Part shown: piece after piece, positions 7,662 through 15,005 of the stretch
Layout: every line of letters starts with the position of its first letter
How positions within the stretch are numbered: position 1 is the stretch's first letter
Source of the DNA: Anaerococcus ihuae
GTDB lineage: Bacteria > Bacillota > Clostridia > Tissierellales > Peptoniphilaceae
DNA length: 64,000 bases
Direction: 5' to 3'
NCBI RefSeq assembly: GCF_928368155.1
Contig: NZ_CAKMRU010000001.1
Coordinates: 502,001 to 566,000 of the forward strand
Program-made: the position numbers and the translations under genes
The notes under the pieces: generated by a model
Databases searched by the model: none
What the model saw: only the letters and a program-made list of their open reading frames with translations
Told to the model about the DNA's origin: nothing

Positions 7662-8471
7662 ACTTATGACAAAATCATAAATTTCATTTTTTGAAAAAGG
7701 GGTAGATTTTTTCAAAGATTTTACTATATCTTTGGTAGATTCGCCCTCTTTTTTCATTTTTAAAATATCATCTTTATAGGAAGAAATATCTAAATTTTCT
7801 TCCCTTTTATTTTTTTCTAAAATAAGGACAAATTCTCCTTTCAAGGTTAAATTTTCGGTATTAATGTCATCAATTTTAAAAATCTGATATTGCTCAAATT
7901 TTTTGCTAAGCTCTCGAGTTATAGCAAGTTTTCTTTTTGGAAATATTTTTTTGAAATCATTTATAGTATTTTTTAAATTATGTGGAGTATCAAATAAAAT
8001 AGAAGTCTTATTTTCTCTTTCAAGCTGGTCATATAACTTTTTCTTGTCTGAATTTTTCTTTTGGATAAAGCCATAGAAAGAAAATTTATCATTATCAAAA
8101 CCGCTGGCAATTAAAGCTGTGAGTATAGAAGAAGGTCCAGGCAAAACTGTATAAGAAATATTTTCCTTAATACATTCTTTAATCAAAATATGGCCCGGAT
8201 CAGAAATCCCCGGCATACCTTGGTCAGTAATAACTGCATAGGTTATGCCTTCTTTTGCATTTTTAATAATTTCTTCAGATTTTTGTTTTTCATTAAACTT
8301 GTGATAAGAAGTTAGTTTTTTATTTATATCAAAATAATTTAAAAGTTTTTTGCTTTCTCTTGTATCTTCACAAGCAATTATATCTACATTTTTTAAAACA
8401 TTTATTGCCCTTATTGTCATATCTTCCAAATTTCCAATTGGAGTTGGGACAAAATAAATACTATAGTCCAT
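7653..8471 (-). CDS. rsmI: 16S rRNA (cytidine1402-2'-O)-methyltransferase RsmI
   Basis: RsmI places a 2'-O-methyl group on C1402 in the ribosomal decoding centre, using S-adenosylmethionine. The tetrapyrrole-methylase fold is recognisable from FVPTPIGNLEDMTIRA at the N-terminus, ACEDTRESKKLL, and DQGMPGISDPG. The 272-residue length is typical. It overlaps the upstream methyltransferase by 11 bp, the same gene pair as yabB-yabC in Bacillus. Its 3' end runs into dhaM on the other strand. Confidence 0.95.
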   Translation of the reverse strand: MDYSIYFVPTPIGNLEDMTIRAINVLKNVDIIACEDTRESKKLLNYFDINKKLTSYHKFNEKQKSEEIIKNAKEGITYAVITDQGMPGISDPGHILIKECIKENISYTVLPGPSSILTALIASGFDNDKFSFYGFIQKKNSDKKKLYDQLERENKTSILFDTPHNLKNTINDFKKIFPKRKLAITRELSKKFEQYQIFKIDDINTENLTLKGEFVLILEKNKREENLDISSYKDDILKMKKEGESTKDIVKSLKKSTPFSKNEIYDFVISLD

Positions 8472-9162
8472 TTATTTCCTTTACCTCCTTTGTATAATTG
8501 TTATTTTCATCATAAATTACAAGGGGATTTTCAAATTTAAGTCCGTCATTTGCATTTTTTACAAATTCCATAAGCATAAATACGGGTTTTTCAAAAGCTT
8601 TTGATTGAACAAACCTAATTCTTTTTAATTTTAAATTTCCACTTTCTTTTATAATATCAACAAGCCTTTCAGGCTTATGAATCATAAATAATTTCCCCTT
8701 GTCTTTTAAAGTTTTATTTGAAAATTTAAAAATATCAGAAAGATTCATTTTTATTTCTTGCCTTGAAATTAAAAATTCTTCGTCTTTATTTTTTATATTT
8801 GCTCCCTTTTTATAATAAGGTGGGTTAGTGATAATATAATCGCAGAAATTTTCCTTAAAATCAAGCTTATTTAAATCATCATTAATTACTTCAACCTTAT
8901 CAATAGAATTTATTTTTAAATTTTCTTTTAAAAGTCCAGCTTTTTCTTTTTGAATTTCAATAGAATAAACCTTGTCTAAATTATAATAAGAAAGACAGGC
9001 GAGAGATAAAATTCCACTTCCAGAGCCAATATCAATTAGGCTTTTATTTCTTTTCATTTTTGAAAAATTTGCAAGAAGGATTGAATCAATTCCAAAAGAA
9101 TAAGACTTATCAACGTGCTTCATATATAAATTTGTTTTTGGTATGTAATCTAATTTTTCCAT
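8461..9162 (-). CDS. tRNA1(Val) adenine-37 N6-methyltransferase-like protein
   Basis: A 233-residue class I SAM methyltransferase of the TrmN6/YabB type. The SAM-binding loop DIGSGSGILSLAC (near residue 42) and the adenine-methylase catalytic signature NPPY followed by YKKG are clear. Members methylate A37 of a tRNA; the exact tRNA target here is inferred from family and from its rsmI neighbour. The start has no Shine-Dalgarno sequence. A TATAAT lies 7 bp upstream of the ATG, so the mRNA may begin at the start codon itself (see the promoter entry). Confidence 0.85.
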   Translation of the reverse strand: MEKLDYIPKTNLYMKHVDKSYSFGIDSILLANFSKMKRNKSLIDIGSGSGILSLACLSYYNLDKVYSIEIQKEKAGLLKENLKINSIDKVEVINDDLNKLDFKENFCDYIITNPPYYKKGANIKNKDEEFLISRQEIKMNLSDIFKFSNKTLKDKGKLFMIHKPERLVDIIKESGNLKLKRIRFVQSKAFEKPVFMLMEFVKNANDGLKFENPLVIYDENNNYTKEVKEINGL

Positions 9163-9168
9163 AATTAA

Positions 9169-9196
9169 ATTATATATTAATGAAAAAATTAAGCAA
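9169..9196 (-). promoter_or_regulatory. Promoter placing the transcription start at the ATG
   Basis: On the minus strand TTGCTT (9196-9191) and a perfect TATAAT (9174-9169) are 16 bp apart. The expected start point 6-7 nt downstream falls at 9162, the A of the methyltransferase start codon. No ribosome site is visible between the -10 box and the ATG, which fits a leaderless mRNA. Confidence 0.5.
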
Positions 9197-9230
9197 AGAA
9201 ATTTAATGATGCTTTGTAAAAATAAATAAC

Positions 9231-9259
9231 TTGAATCAATAAGCTTACTAAATTATAAT
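9231..9259 (+). promoter_or_regulatory. Promoter of glmM
   Basis: TTGAAT (9231-9236) and TATAAT (9254-9259) are spaced by 17 bp, followed by the ribosome site ATAGGAGGAT just before ATG 9284. Confidence 0.7.
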
Positions 9260-9283
9260 AAAGTATGAAAATAGGAGGATATT

Positions 9284-10624
9284 ATGAAATATTTTGGAAC
9301 AGATGGATTTAGAGGAGAAGCAAATCAAGACTTAACTCTTTATCATGCAATTAAAATCGGAAGATTTTTAGGATATTATTTTAATAAAGAAAACCATGGA
9401 AATGGGAAGATAGTAATAGGAAAAGATACAAGAAGATCATCATATATGTTTGAAGATGCTTTATCAGCAGGGATAACTTCATCAGGATCTGACGCTTATT
9501 TACTTCATGTTACAACAACTCCTTCAGTATCATATGTAGTAAGAAGCGAAGATTTTGATTGTGGAGTAATGATTACAGCAAGTCATAATCCATACCATGA
9601 TAACGGAATAAAAATTATAAATTCTGATGGGGAAAAGATGGATGATGAATTTTTGGAGAAATTAGAAGAATATATAGATTCTGATATAAAAGATATTGAT
9701 TTAAAAATCGGGGAAGAAATCGGAAGAACTCACGATTTTATCGGAGGAAGAAATAGGTATATTGCTTTTCTTATCCAAACAGTAAGCAAATCGTTTAAAG
9801 GAAAAAAAGTTGGACTTGATTGTTCAAATGGTGCAGCATCATCAATTGTAAAAAGTGTTTATGATGCACTTGGAGCTGAAACTTTTGTAATAAATAACAA
9901 TCCAAATGGATTTAATATAAATGTAGATTGTGGATCAACTCACATTGAAGTTTTACAAAAATATGTAAAAGAAAACAATCTTGATTGCGGATTTGCCTAT
10001 GATGGGGACGCTGATAGGTGTATAGCAGTTGATGAAAACGGTGAAGTAGTTGATGGAGATGCAATTCTTTATATTTGTGGAAAACACATGAAAGAAGAAG
10101 GTAATCTCGAATCAAATACAATTGTAACAACAATCATGTCAAATATTGGTCTTTATAAAGCCTTGGATAAATTAGGAATCAATTATTCAAAAACTCAAGT
10201 TGGGGATAAGTATGTTCATCTTGAAATGAGCGAAAATGGTTATGAGTTAGGTGGAGAACAATCTGGACATATTATTTTTTCAAAATACGCAAACACTGGC
10301 GATGGAATTTTAACTTCACTTAGATTAATGGAAGCTATGATTGATAATAAAGCTAGCTTATCAGAATTAAAAAGAGAATTAAAAATTTATCCTCAAGTTT
10401 TAAAAAATGTAAAAGTAAATGATAAAAAAGCTGTATTAAATGATGAATCTATAAAAAATATTATAGAAAAAGAAAGCGAAAGTCTAAATGATACAGGAAG
10501 AATTTTGGTTAGAGAAAGCGGAACAGAACCATTAATTCGTGTTATGGCAGAAGCTGAAACAAAAGAAATAGCAAATGAAAAGGTAGATAATATAGTAGAA
10601 GCTATAGAAAAAAGTGGACTATAA
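9284..10624 (+). CDS. glmM: Phosphoglucosamine mutase
   Basis: GlmM interconverts glucosamine 6-phosphate and 1-phosphate, the step leading to UDP-GlcNAc for peptidoglycan. All four functional segments are present: the phosphoserine loop ITASHNPYHDNGIK, the Mg site DGDADRCIAVD, the sugar-recognition loop GGEQSGHI and the phosphate-binding RESGTEPLIRVM. The N-terminus KYFGTDGFRG is characteristic. The length of 446 residues is standard. It has its own promoter and an excellent AGGAGG site. The following small gene overlaps its last base. Confidence 0.97.
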   Translation: MKYFGTDGFRGEANQDLTLYHAIKIGRFLGYYFNKENHGNGKIVIGKDTRRSSYMFEDALSAGITSSGSDAYLLHVTTTPSVSYVVRSEDFDCGVMITASHNPYHDNGIKIINSDGEKMDDEFLEKLEEYIDSDIKDIDLKIGEEIGRTHDFIGGRNRYIAFLIQTVSKSFKGKKVGLDCSNGAASSIVKSVYDALGAETFVINNNPNGFNINVDCGSTHIEVLQKYVKENNLDCGFAYDGDADRCIAVDENGEVVDGDAILYICGKHMKEEGNLESNTIVTTIMSNIGLYKALDKLGINYSKTQVGDKYVHLEMSENGYELGGEQSGHIIFSKYANTGDGILTSLRLMEAMIDNKASLSELKRELKIYPQVLKNVKVNDKKAVLNDESIKNIIEKESESLNDTGRILVRESGTEPLIRVMAEAETKEIANEKVDNIVEAIEKSGL

Positions 10625-10944
10625 TGAAAGATTATCTTACAGGTAGAGAAATAAATATAAAAGAAGCTGTACTTGTAGTAGGAAATAAGATATATTCAAA
10701 AAATTCTTATATAAGCATGGATACAAGAAAATTAGAAGGATTTCCACCAAAAGTTTTTTATGATAAAAATCATGATTTTTTAGGAAAAATGTACGATAAG
10801 GGTGTTTATGAATTGGAAGATATAGAGGAAATACTTATTGACTATAGTAATACATGTTTTTCAAATCATGATTTAGATGATCTAAGAGAGTTTCTAATAA
10901 ATAAAAGAAAAAAACTTTATAAAAGCTTAGAAAAAAGTCAATAA
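10624..10944 (+). CDS. Uncharacterised 106-residue protein coupled to glmM
   Basis: I do not recognise this protein. It is small, charged and probably cytoplasmic, with an N-terminal half rich in beta-type segments (KEAVLVVGNKIYSK) and a helical, lysine-rich C-terminal end. The ATG overlaps the last base of the glmM stop codon, so it is translationally coupled to glmM and not preceded by its own promoter. Codon use resembles its neighbours. Confidence 0.7.
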   Translation: MKDYLTGREINIKEAVLVVGNKIYSKNSYISMDTRKLEGFPPKVFYDKNHDFLGKMYDKGVYELEDIEEILIDYSNTCFSNHDLDDLREFLINKRKKLYKSLEKSQ

Positions 10945-10950
10945 AAATCA

Positions 10951-10979
10951 TTGACATTAAATAAAATTGGTGGTAACAT
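10951..10979 (+). promoter_or_regulatory. Strong promoter of rpmG-secE-nusG
   Basis: TTGACA (10951-10956) is followed after 17 bp by TAACAT (10974-10979), with an upstream TG (10971-10972) giving an extended -10 element. A short hairpin (TATGG-N5-CCATA, 10989-11005) lies in the leader before the ribosome site AGGAGGTG. Confidence 0.7.
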
Positions 10980-11023
10980 ATATGTTTGTATGGGACTATC
11001 CATATAAATTAGGAGGTGTTTTA

Positions 11024-11173
11024 ATGGCAGATAAAGTAAAACTAGAATGCACAGTTTGCAAAAATAGAAATTACGATACTACAAAAAACAAAAAAAACAC
11101 TCAAGAAAGACTTGAGCTTAAAAAGTATTGTCCTTTCTGTAAAAAACACACTGTTCATAAAGAAACAAAATAG
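11024..11173 (+). CDS. rpmG: 50S ribosomal protein L33 (zinc-binding form)
   Basis: A 49-residue protein of the large ribosomal subunit. It has two CxxC knuckles, CTVC and CPFC, so this is the zinc-containing C+ paralogue. ATG 11024 follows AGGAGGTG by 6 nt; the longer open frame from 10967 would add 19 residues unlike L33 and cross the promoter. It precedes secE by 14 bp, the usual rpmG-secE-nusG order. Confidence 0.96.
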   Translation: MADKVKLECTVCKNRNYDTTKNKKNTQERLELKKYCPFCKKHTVHKETK

Positions 11174-11187
11174 TAAGGAGTTTTTAA

Positions 11188-11370
11188 ATGGCTAAGAAAA
11201 AAGACGGATTTTTCAAATCTGTTAATAGAGAGTTCAAAAAAATCACATGGCCAACAAAAAATGAAACTTTAAATTACTCATTACTTGTTATTATTGTCAG
11301 TGTGATTACAGGGCTTCTCATTTGGTTATTAGACATAGTCTTTGGAAACTTGCTTGGATTTTTGATGTAG
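11188..11370 (+). CDS. secE: Preprotein translocase subunit SecE
   Basis: SecE is the small clamp of the SecYEG protein-export channel. The 60-residue protein has the amphipathic cytosolic helix with VNREFKKITWPTKNETL, the family's most conserved stretch, and a single membrane helix (residues about 32-58). AAGGAG precedes the start. It sits between rpmG and nusG, the widely conserved order. Confidence 0.96.
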   Translation: MAKKKDGFFKSVNREFKKITWPTKNETLNYSLLVIIVSVITGLLIWLLDIVFGNLLGFLM

Positions 11371-11377
11371 GTAAGAT

Positions 11378-11971
11378 ATGACAGATTTATCTAATAACAA
11401 TAATTCAAATGAACCAAACAATACTAAAGAAGAAATTGATTCTAAAGATTCAGAAAAACAACCAAAATGGTATGTAGTTCACACATATACCGGATACGAG
11501 AATAGGGTTAAAGATAAAATCCAAATGATGATTGATAACGAGCAAAATCCAGATATCATCGATGTAACAGTACCGGAAGAAGAGTATGTTGAAGTAAAAA
11601 ATGAATCAAAGAAACTTAAAACTAGAAAATTGTTTCCAGGTTATGTAATGGTTAAGATGAATATTACAAATAGATCTTGGTATATAATAAGAAATACCCA
11701 AGGTGTTACAGGATTTGTCGGACCAGATTCCAAACCAGTTCCTCTTACAAAAAGAGAAGTTAGAAAATTTGGGATAAAAGAAGACAAACCAGTATTTAAT
11801 ATTGATTTAAATGTTGGAGATAATGTAAATATAATTCAAGGACCATTCCAAGACCTAGTAGCAGAAATAAAAGAAATTGATCCAGAAAAACAAACGATTA
11901 AAGCTTTAATTGATATGTTTGGAAGAGATACAATAATAGATTTAAGTTTCGCAGATATTGAGACAATTTAA
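11378..11971 (+). CDS. nusG: Transcription termination/antitermination protein NusG
   Basis: NusG binds RNA polymerase and influences pausing, termination and coupling with ribosomes. The NGN domain starts at KWYVVHTYTGYENRVK (near residue 30) and includes LFPGYVMVKM; the C-terminal KOW domain has VNIIQGPFQDLVAEIKEID. The first 27 residues are an Asn/Glu/Ser-rich, probably disordered tail. That tail could mean the start is upstream of the true one, but no better in-frame ATG precedes KWYVV. It is 8 bp behind secE. Confidence 0.96.
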   Translation: MTDLSNNNNSNEPNNTKEEIDSKDSEKQPKWYVVHTYTGYENRVKDKIQMMIDNEQNPDIIDVTVPEEEYVEVKNESKKLKTRKLFPGYVMVKMNITNRSWYIIRNTQGVTGFVGPDSKPVPLTKREVRKFGIKEDKPVFNIDLNVGDNVNIIQGPFQDLVAEIKEIDPEKQTIKALIDMFGRDTIIDLSFADIETI

Positions 11972-11990
11972 ACTGGCTTACGTAATGTAA

Positions 11991-12018
11991 GTGGGAGGGG
12001 TAACCCGCCAAAAACCAC
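11991..12018 (+). promoter_or_regulatory. L1-operator-like hairpin before rplK
   Basis: GTGG (11991-11994) pairs with CCAC (12015-12018), enclosing a 3-bp stem GGG/CCC capped by the GNRA loop GTAA (12000-12003). The closing CCAC ends 3 nt before the rplK AGGAGG. The same architecture recurs before rplA with a covarying stem. Autogenous control by ribosomal protein L1 is known for this operon in other bacteria; assigning it here is inference. Confidence 0.6.
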
Positions 12019-12033
12019 AAAGGAGGATTTAAT

Positions 12034-12468
12034 ATGCCAGCAAAAGAAAAAGAAGTACAAGCAAAGGTTAAATTACAAGTACCAGCAGGAAAAGCTACAC
12101 CAGCACCTCCAGTAGGTACAGCACTAGGACCACACGGAATTAATATTATGGAATTCGTGCAAGCATTTAATGCAAAAACAGCTGATCAAGCAGGAATGAT
12201 AATACCGGTTGAAATGACAATTTATAAGGATAGATCATTTGATTTTATCACAAAAACACCACCAGCACCAGTATTAATCAAAAAAGCAATTGGACTTGAT
12301 AAAGCAAGTGGAGAACCAAACAAAAACAAAGTTGGATCTATAAAACTTGATCAAATAAAAGAAATAGCTGAAACTAAGATGCAAGATTTAAATGCTGCAA
12401 GCCTAGAAGCTGCAATGAGCATGATAAAAGGTACATGCAGAAGCATGGGAATTACTGTAGAAGAATAA
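12034..12468 (+). CDS. rplK: 50S ribosomal protein L11
   Basis: L11 forms the GTPase-associated centre with 23S rRNA. The N-terminal domain shows the proline-rich switch [20 protein letters not shown], and the C-terminal RNA-binding domain ends in [19 protein letters not shown]. The 144 residues are normal length (about 141). AAAGGAGG lies 7 nt before the start. It is the first gene of the rplK-rplA pair and shares a possible transcript with nusG, as no terminator intervenes. Confidence 0.97.
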   Translation: MPAKEKEVQAKVKLQVPAGKATPAPPVGTALGPHGINIMEFVQAFNAKTADQAGMIIPVEMTIYKDRSFDFITKTPPAPVLIKKAIGLDKASGEPNKNKVGSIKLDQIKEIAETKMQDLNAASLEAAMSMIKGTCRSMGITVEE

Positions 12469-12494
12469 GTGGAAGAGGAAACTCGTTATACCAC
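12469..12494 (+). promoter_or_regulatory. L1-operator-like hairpin before rplA
   Basis: GTGG (12469-12472) and CCAC (12491-12494) enclose a stem GAG/CTC capped by a GAAA tetraloop (12478-12481). It begins at the base after the rplK stop codon and ends just before the rplA AAGGAGG. Compared with the element before rplK, the inner stem changes from GGG/CCC to GAG/CTC, a compensatory pair. Confidence 0.6.
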
Positions 12495-12505
12495 AAGGAG
12501 GCAAC

Positions 12506-13216
12506 ATGGCTAAAAAAGGTAAAAAATATATAGAATCAAAAAAGGCTTTTGATACTCAAAAAGAATATGATTTATCAGAAGCATTAGATATAGTTGAAAA
12601 AACTGCAAAAGCAAACTTTGACGAAACTGTAGAATTACACGTAAGATTAGGTGTAGATTCTAGACATGCTGACCAACAAGTAAGAGGTACAGTAGTACTT
12701 CCACACGGAACTGGTAGAGATGTTAAAGTACTTGCAATTGTTAAAGATGATAAAGTTGAAGAAGCTTTAAGTGCAGGTGCAGATTATGCAGGTAGTGAAG
12801 AGTATACAGACAAAATCCAAAAAGAAAACTGGTTGGAGTTTGATGTTATAGTAACAAGCCCTGACATGATGGGACAAGTAGGAAGACTTGGTAGAGTTTT
12901 AGGACCTCAAGGATTAATGCCTAACCCAAAATCAGGAACTGTAACAAATGATATAGCTAATGCTATTAAAGAAGTAAAAGCAGGTAAAGTAGAATACAGA
13001 ACAGACAAAAATAACCTTGTTCACGTACCAACAGGAAAAGTATCATTCGGAAAAGAAAAATTGTCAGACAATTTAAAAGCTTTAATGACAGCAATTGTTA
13101 AAGCAAAACCAGCTTCAGCAAAAGGAAAATATTTAAAATCAATCACAATTGCATCAACAATGGGTCCTGGAGTAAAATTATCTCCAGCTAGAGCAATGGA
13201 TATGGTTGAAAAATAA
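12506..13216 (+). CDS. rplA: 50S ribosomal protein L1
   Basis: L1 builds the mobile stalk at the ribosomal E site and in many bacteria represses its own operon. Recognisable blocks are [32 protein letters not shown], and [19 protein letters not shown]. The 236-residue length is standard. AAGGAGG stands just before the start, adjacent to the operator-like hairpin. It is followed by the separate promoter of rplJL. Confidence 0.97.
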   Translation: MAKKGKKYIESKKAFDTQKEYDLSEALDIVEKTAKANFDETVELHVRLGVDSRHADQQVRGTVVLPHGTGRDVKVLAIVKDDKVEEALSAGADYAGSEEYTDKIQKENWLEFDVIVTSPDMMGQVGRLGRVLGPQGLMPNPKSGTVTNDIANAIKEVKAGKVEYRTDKNNLVHVPTGKVSFGKEKLSDNLKALMTAIVKAKPASAKGKYLKSITIASTMGPGVKLSPARAMDMVEK

Positions 13217-13224
13217 AAAAATAT

Positions 13225-13253
13225 TTGACAAGATATTTTTATAGTGATATACT
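13225..13253 (+). promoter_or_regulatory. Strong promoter of rplJ-rplL
   Basis: TTGACA (13225-13230), a 17-bp spacer and TATACT (13248-13253) preceded by an extended-element TG (13245-13246). Transcription would start near 13260, immediately before the L10 leader. Confidence 0.75.
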
Positions 13254-13261
13254 ATCATAGT

Positions 13262-13395
13262 CAAATAAATAGGCTACCAAAGACTACGGAGACTTTTTAG
13301 TTTAATTATTCCGTATAGGTGGGAATAAGAAACTACATCCCCACCGATGTAGGCATATGAGTATGCCTAATTGTGGGGATTTTTATATACCTACC
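13262..13395 (+). promoter_or_regulatory. Ribosomal protein L10 leader
   Basis: The roughly 130-nt leader contains AGGCTACCAAAGAC, GGTGGGAATAAGAAACTACA and paired arms characteristic of the L10 leader found before rplJ in Firmicutes. L10(L12)4 binding to this RNA is known to regulate the operon. A strong hairpin with a T run at its end gives an attenuation mechanism. Confidence 0.8.
13337..13385 (+). terminator. Attenuator terminator in the L10 leader
   Basis: ATCCCCAC (13337-13344) pairs with GTGGGGAT (13373-13380), with an inner stem AGGCATA/TATGCCT (13351-13357 and 13362-13368), then TTTTTATA. It stands between promoter and rplJ, so it must be conditional. Confidence 0.8.
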
Positions 13396-13416
13396 AAAAG
13401 CCATAGGAGGTGAAAT

Positions 13417-13965
13417 ATGTCTGAAAAAGCTATACAACAAAAACAAGTAATTGTTAATGAAATAGTTGAAAAAATTGAAAATGCAAAATCAGTAACTCTT
13501 GTAGAGTTTGATAAAATGGACGTAAAAGAAATTACAGATTTGCGTAACAATTTTAGAGATGCAAATACAGAATACAAAGTATACAAAAATACTATGATGA
13601 GATTTGCATTTCAACAACTTGGTTTTGATCAATTTACAGAAGAATTAAAAGGTTCTAATGCTCTTATTTTTTCAAACGAAGAAATGGTTGATGGACCCAA
13701 AGTAGCTAGAAAATATATTGATCAAGATGATGCAAACCAAGAAAAACTTATAATTAAATCTGGTGTAGTAGATGGAAATTATCAAACTCCAGATGAAATG
13801 CTAGCAATAGCAAAATTACCAGGACAACAAGAACTTGCATCTATGCTTGTTAATACATTACAAGCACCAATTAGAAAACTTGCTGGTGATTTATCACAAA
13901 TCAATGCTAAACTTGTTTATGCACTTGATGCAGTTAGAGAAAAAAAAGAAAACGAAGCAGCTTAA
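13417..13965 (+). CDS. rplJ: 50S ribosomal protein L10
   Basis: L10 anchors the L7/L12 dimers on the ribosome stalk. The N-terminal rRNA-binding domain has VTLVEFDKMDVKEITDLRN and EYKVYKNTMMRFAF; a C-terminal helix after about residue 150 is where L12 dimers bind. The protein has 182 residues against about 165-175 usually. ATAGGAGGTGA precedes the start. It is followed by rplL after 37 bp and is regulated by the leader upstream. Confidence 0.96.
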   Translation: MSEKAIQQKQVIVNEIVEKIENAKSVTLVEFDKMDVKEITDLRNNFRDANTEYKVYKNTMMRFAFQQLGFDQFTEELKGSNALIFSNEEMVDGPKVARKYIDQDDANQEKLIIKSGVVDGNYQTPDEMLAIAKLPGQQELASMLVNTLQAPIRKLAGDLSQINAKLVYALDAVREKKENEAA

Positions 13966-14002
13966 TATAAAAATAATTAATTAAAATATCGGAGGATTAA
14001 AA

Positions 14003-14386
14003 ATGTCAGAAAAAGTAACAAACTTATTAGAAGAAATTAAAGAACTTACAGTATTAGAACTATCAGAATTAGTAAAAGCATTAGAAGAAGAATTTGATGT
14101 AACAGCTCAAGCAACAGTTGCAGCAGCTCCAGCAGCAGGTGCAGCAGGAGCAGCAGATGCTGGTGCAGCAGAAAAATCAGAATTTGATGTAGTATTAAAA
14201 TCAGCAGGAGCTTCAAAAATTAACGTAATCAAATTAGTTAAAGAAGTTACAGGTCTTGGACTTAAAGACGCTAAAGCTTTAGTTGATGGTGCTCCAAAAG
14301 CAGTTAAAGAAGGCGTAGCTAAAGACGAAGCTGAAGAATTAAAAGCAAAATTAGAAGAAGCTGGTGCAGAAGTAGAATTAGCATAG
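14003..14386 (+). CDS. rplL: 50S ribosomal protein L7/L12
   Basis: L7/L12 recruits translation factors and stimulates their GTPase activity. The N-terminal dimerisation domain ([20 protein letters not shown]) is followed by a long alanine/glycine-rich hinge (about residues 37-56) and the C-terminal factor-binding domain with [20 protein letters not shown] and [15 protein letters not shown]. The hinge is on the long side. Length is 127 residues. It ends the ribosomal operon before a clear terminator. Confidence 0.97.
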   Translation: MSEKVTNLLEEIKELTVLELSELVKALEEEFDVTAQATVAAAPAAGAAGAADAGAAEKSEFDVVLKSAGASKINVIKLVKEVTGLGLKDAKALVDGAPKAVKEGVAKDEAEELKAKLEEAGAEVELA

Positions 14387-14397
14387 TTTCTATATTT

Positions 14398-14425
14398 AAA
14401 AGGTTCAAATTGAGCCTTTTTTTGT
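14398..14425 (+). terminator. Terminator after rplL
   Basis: AAAGGTTCAA pairs with TTGAGCCTTT (one G-U pair) and is followed by a T run. Confidence 0.8.
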
Positions 14426-14433
14426 GTTCAAAA

Positions 14434-14462
14434 TTGACACACATTATTATATAATGTATATT
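14434..14462 (+). promoter_or_regulatory. Promoter of the Fur-family gene with internal palindrome
   Basis: TTGACA (14434-14439) and TATATT (14457-14462) have a 17-bp spacer. The spacer is almost exactly a perfect inverted repeat, ACATTAT-TAT-ATAATGT (14441-14457). This is where a repressor blocks polymerase, so autoregulation by the downstream Fur-family protein is plausible. Confidence 0.6.
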
Positions 14463-14498
14463 AATATTGAAGGATTCTAATTTTGGAAAGAGGATAAT

Positions 14499-14948
14499 AT
14501 GAAAGAAATTATAGATTCTCTTGAAAATGTCGATCAAAACGAAAAGTATGAAATCGAAAAACATATTTTAAAAAAACATGGTATTAGAGTTAGTCATCAA
14601 AGACTAATGATTTTAGATTATTTAGTAAACAATAGAAATCATCCAACGGCTGATGATATTTACAAATCTTTAAAATCAAAAGATCCTATTCTTTCTCAAG
14701 CAACAGTTTATAATACTTTAAACCTATTTGTTGCTAATAATATAGTGAGTGAATTAGATTTTAATCAAAGTAGAAAAAGATATGATTTTTATCAAAAACA
14801 CCATTCTCATTTTATTTGTGAAAATTGTGGAAATATTATTGACTTGAACATTGATATCGACAATCTAAAATTAGAAGGATTAGAAAACTATAAAATAAAT
14901 AGCGTGGATCTAACAATTAGGGGAGTTTGTCCAAATTGTGAGAAATAG
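14499..14948 (+). CDS. Fur-family transcriptional regulator (PerR/Fur type)
   Basis: A 149-residue metal-dependent repressor. The winged-helix domain has RVSHQRLMILDYL, HPTADDIY and SQATVYNTLNLF; the metal-binding dimerisation domain has HHSHFICENCGNIIDL and a C-terminal VCPNCEK, giving two CxxC pairs for structural zinc. The overall pattern is closest to PerR, but whether it senses peroxide, iron, zinc or manganese cannot be decided from sequence alone. Start ATG 14499 follows AAAGAGGA. A palindrome in its own promoter suggests self-control. It is a candidate regulator of the box at the flavodoxin promoter. Confidence 0.92.
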   Translation: MKEIIDSLENVDQNEKYEIEKHILKKHGIRVSHQRLMILDYLVNNRNHPTADDIYKSLKSKDPILSQATVYNTLNLFVANNIVSELDFNQSRKRYDFYQKHHSHFICENCGNIIDLNIDIDNLKLEGLENYKINSVDLTIRGVCPNCEK

Positions 14949-14950
14949 GC

Positions 14951-14996
14951 AAAAGCAGTTGCAAATTATAATTTTAATTTTGCAACTGCTTTTTTG
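14951..14996. terminator. Bidirectional terminator
   Basis: A perfect 15-bp stem, AAAAGCAGTTGCAAA (14951-14965) with TTTGCAACTGCTTTT (14979-14993), flanked by T on one side and A on the other. It separates the Fur-family gene from the convergent membrane protein gene. Confidence 0.9.
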
Positions 14997-15005
14997 TTTG
15001 GATTT

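Noticed and set aside
12469-12494. Intercistronic terminator between rplK and rplA
   Set aside because: No T run follows; the hairpin is GNRA-capped and ends at the ribosome site, which fits translational control instead.
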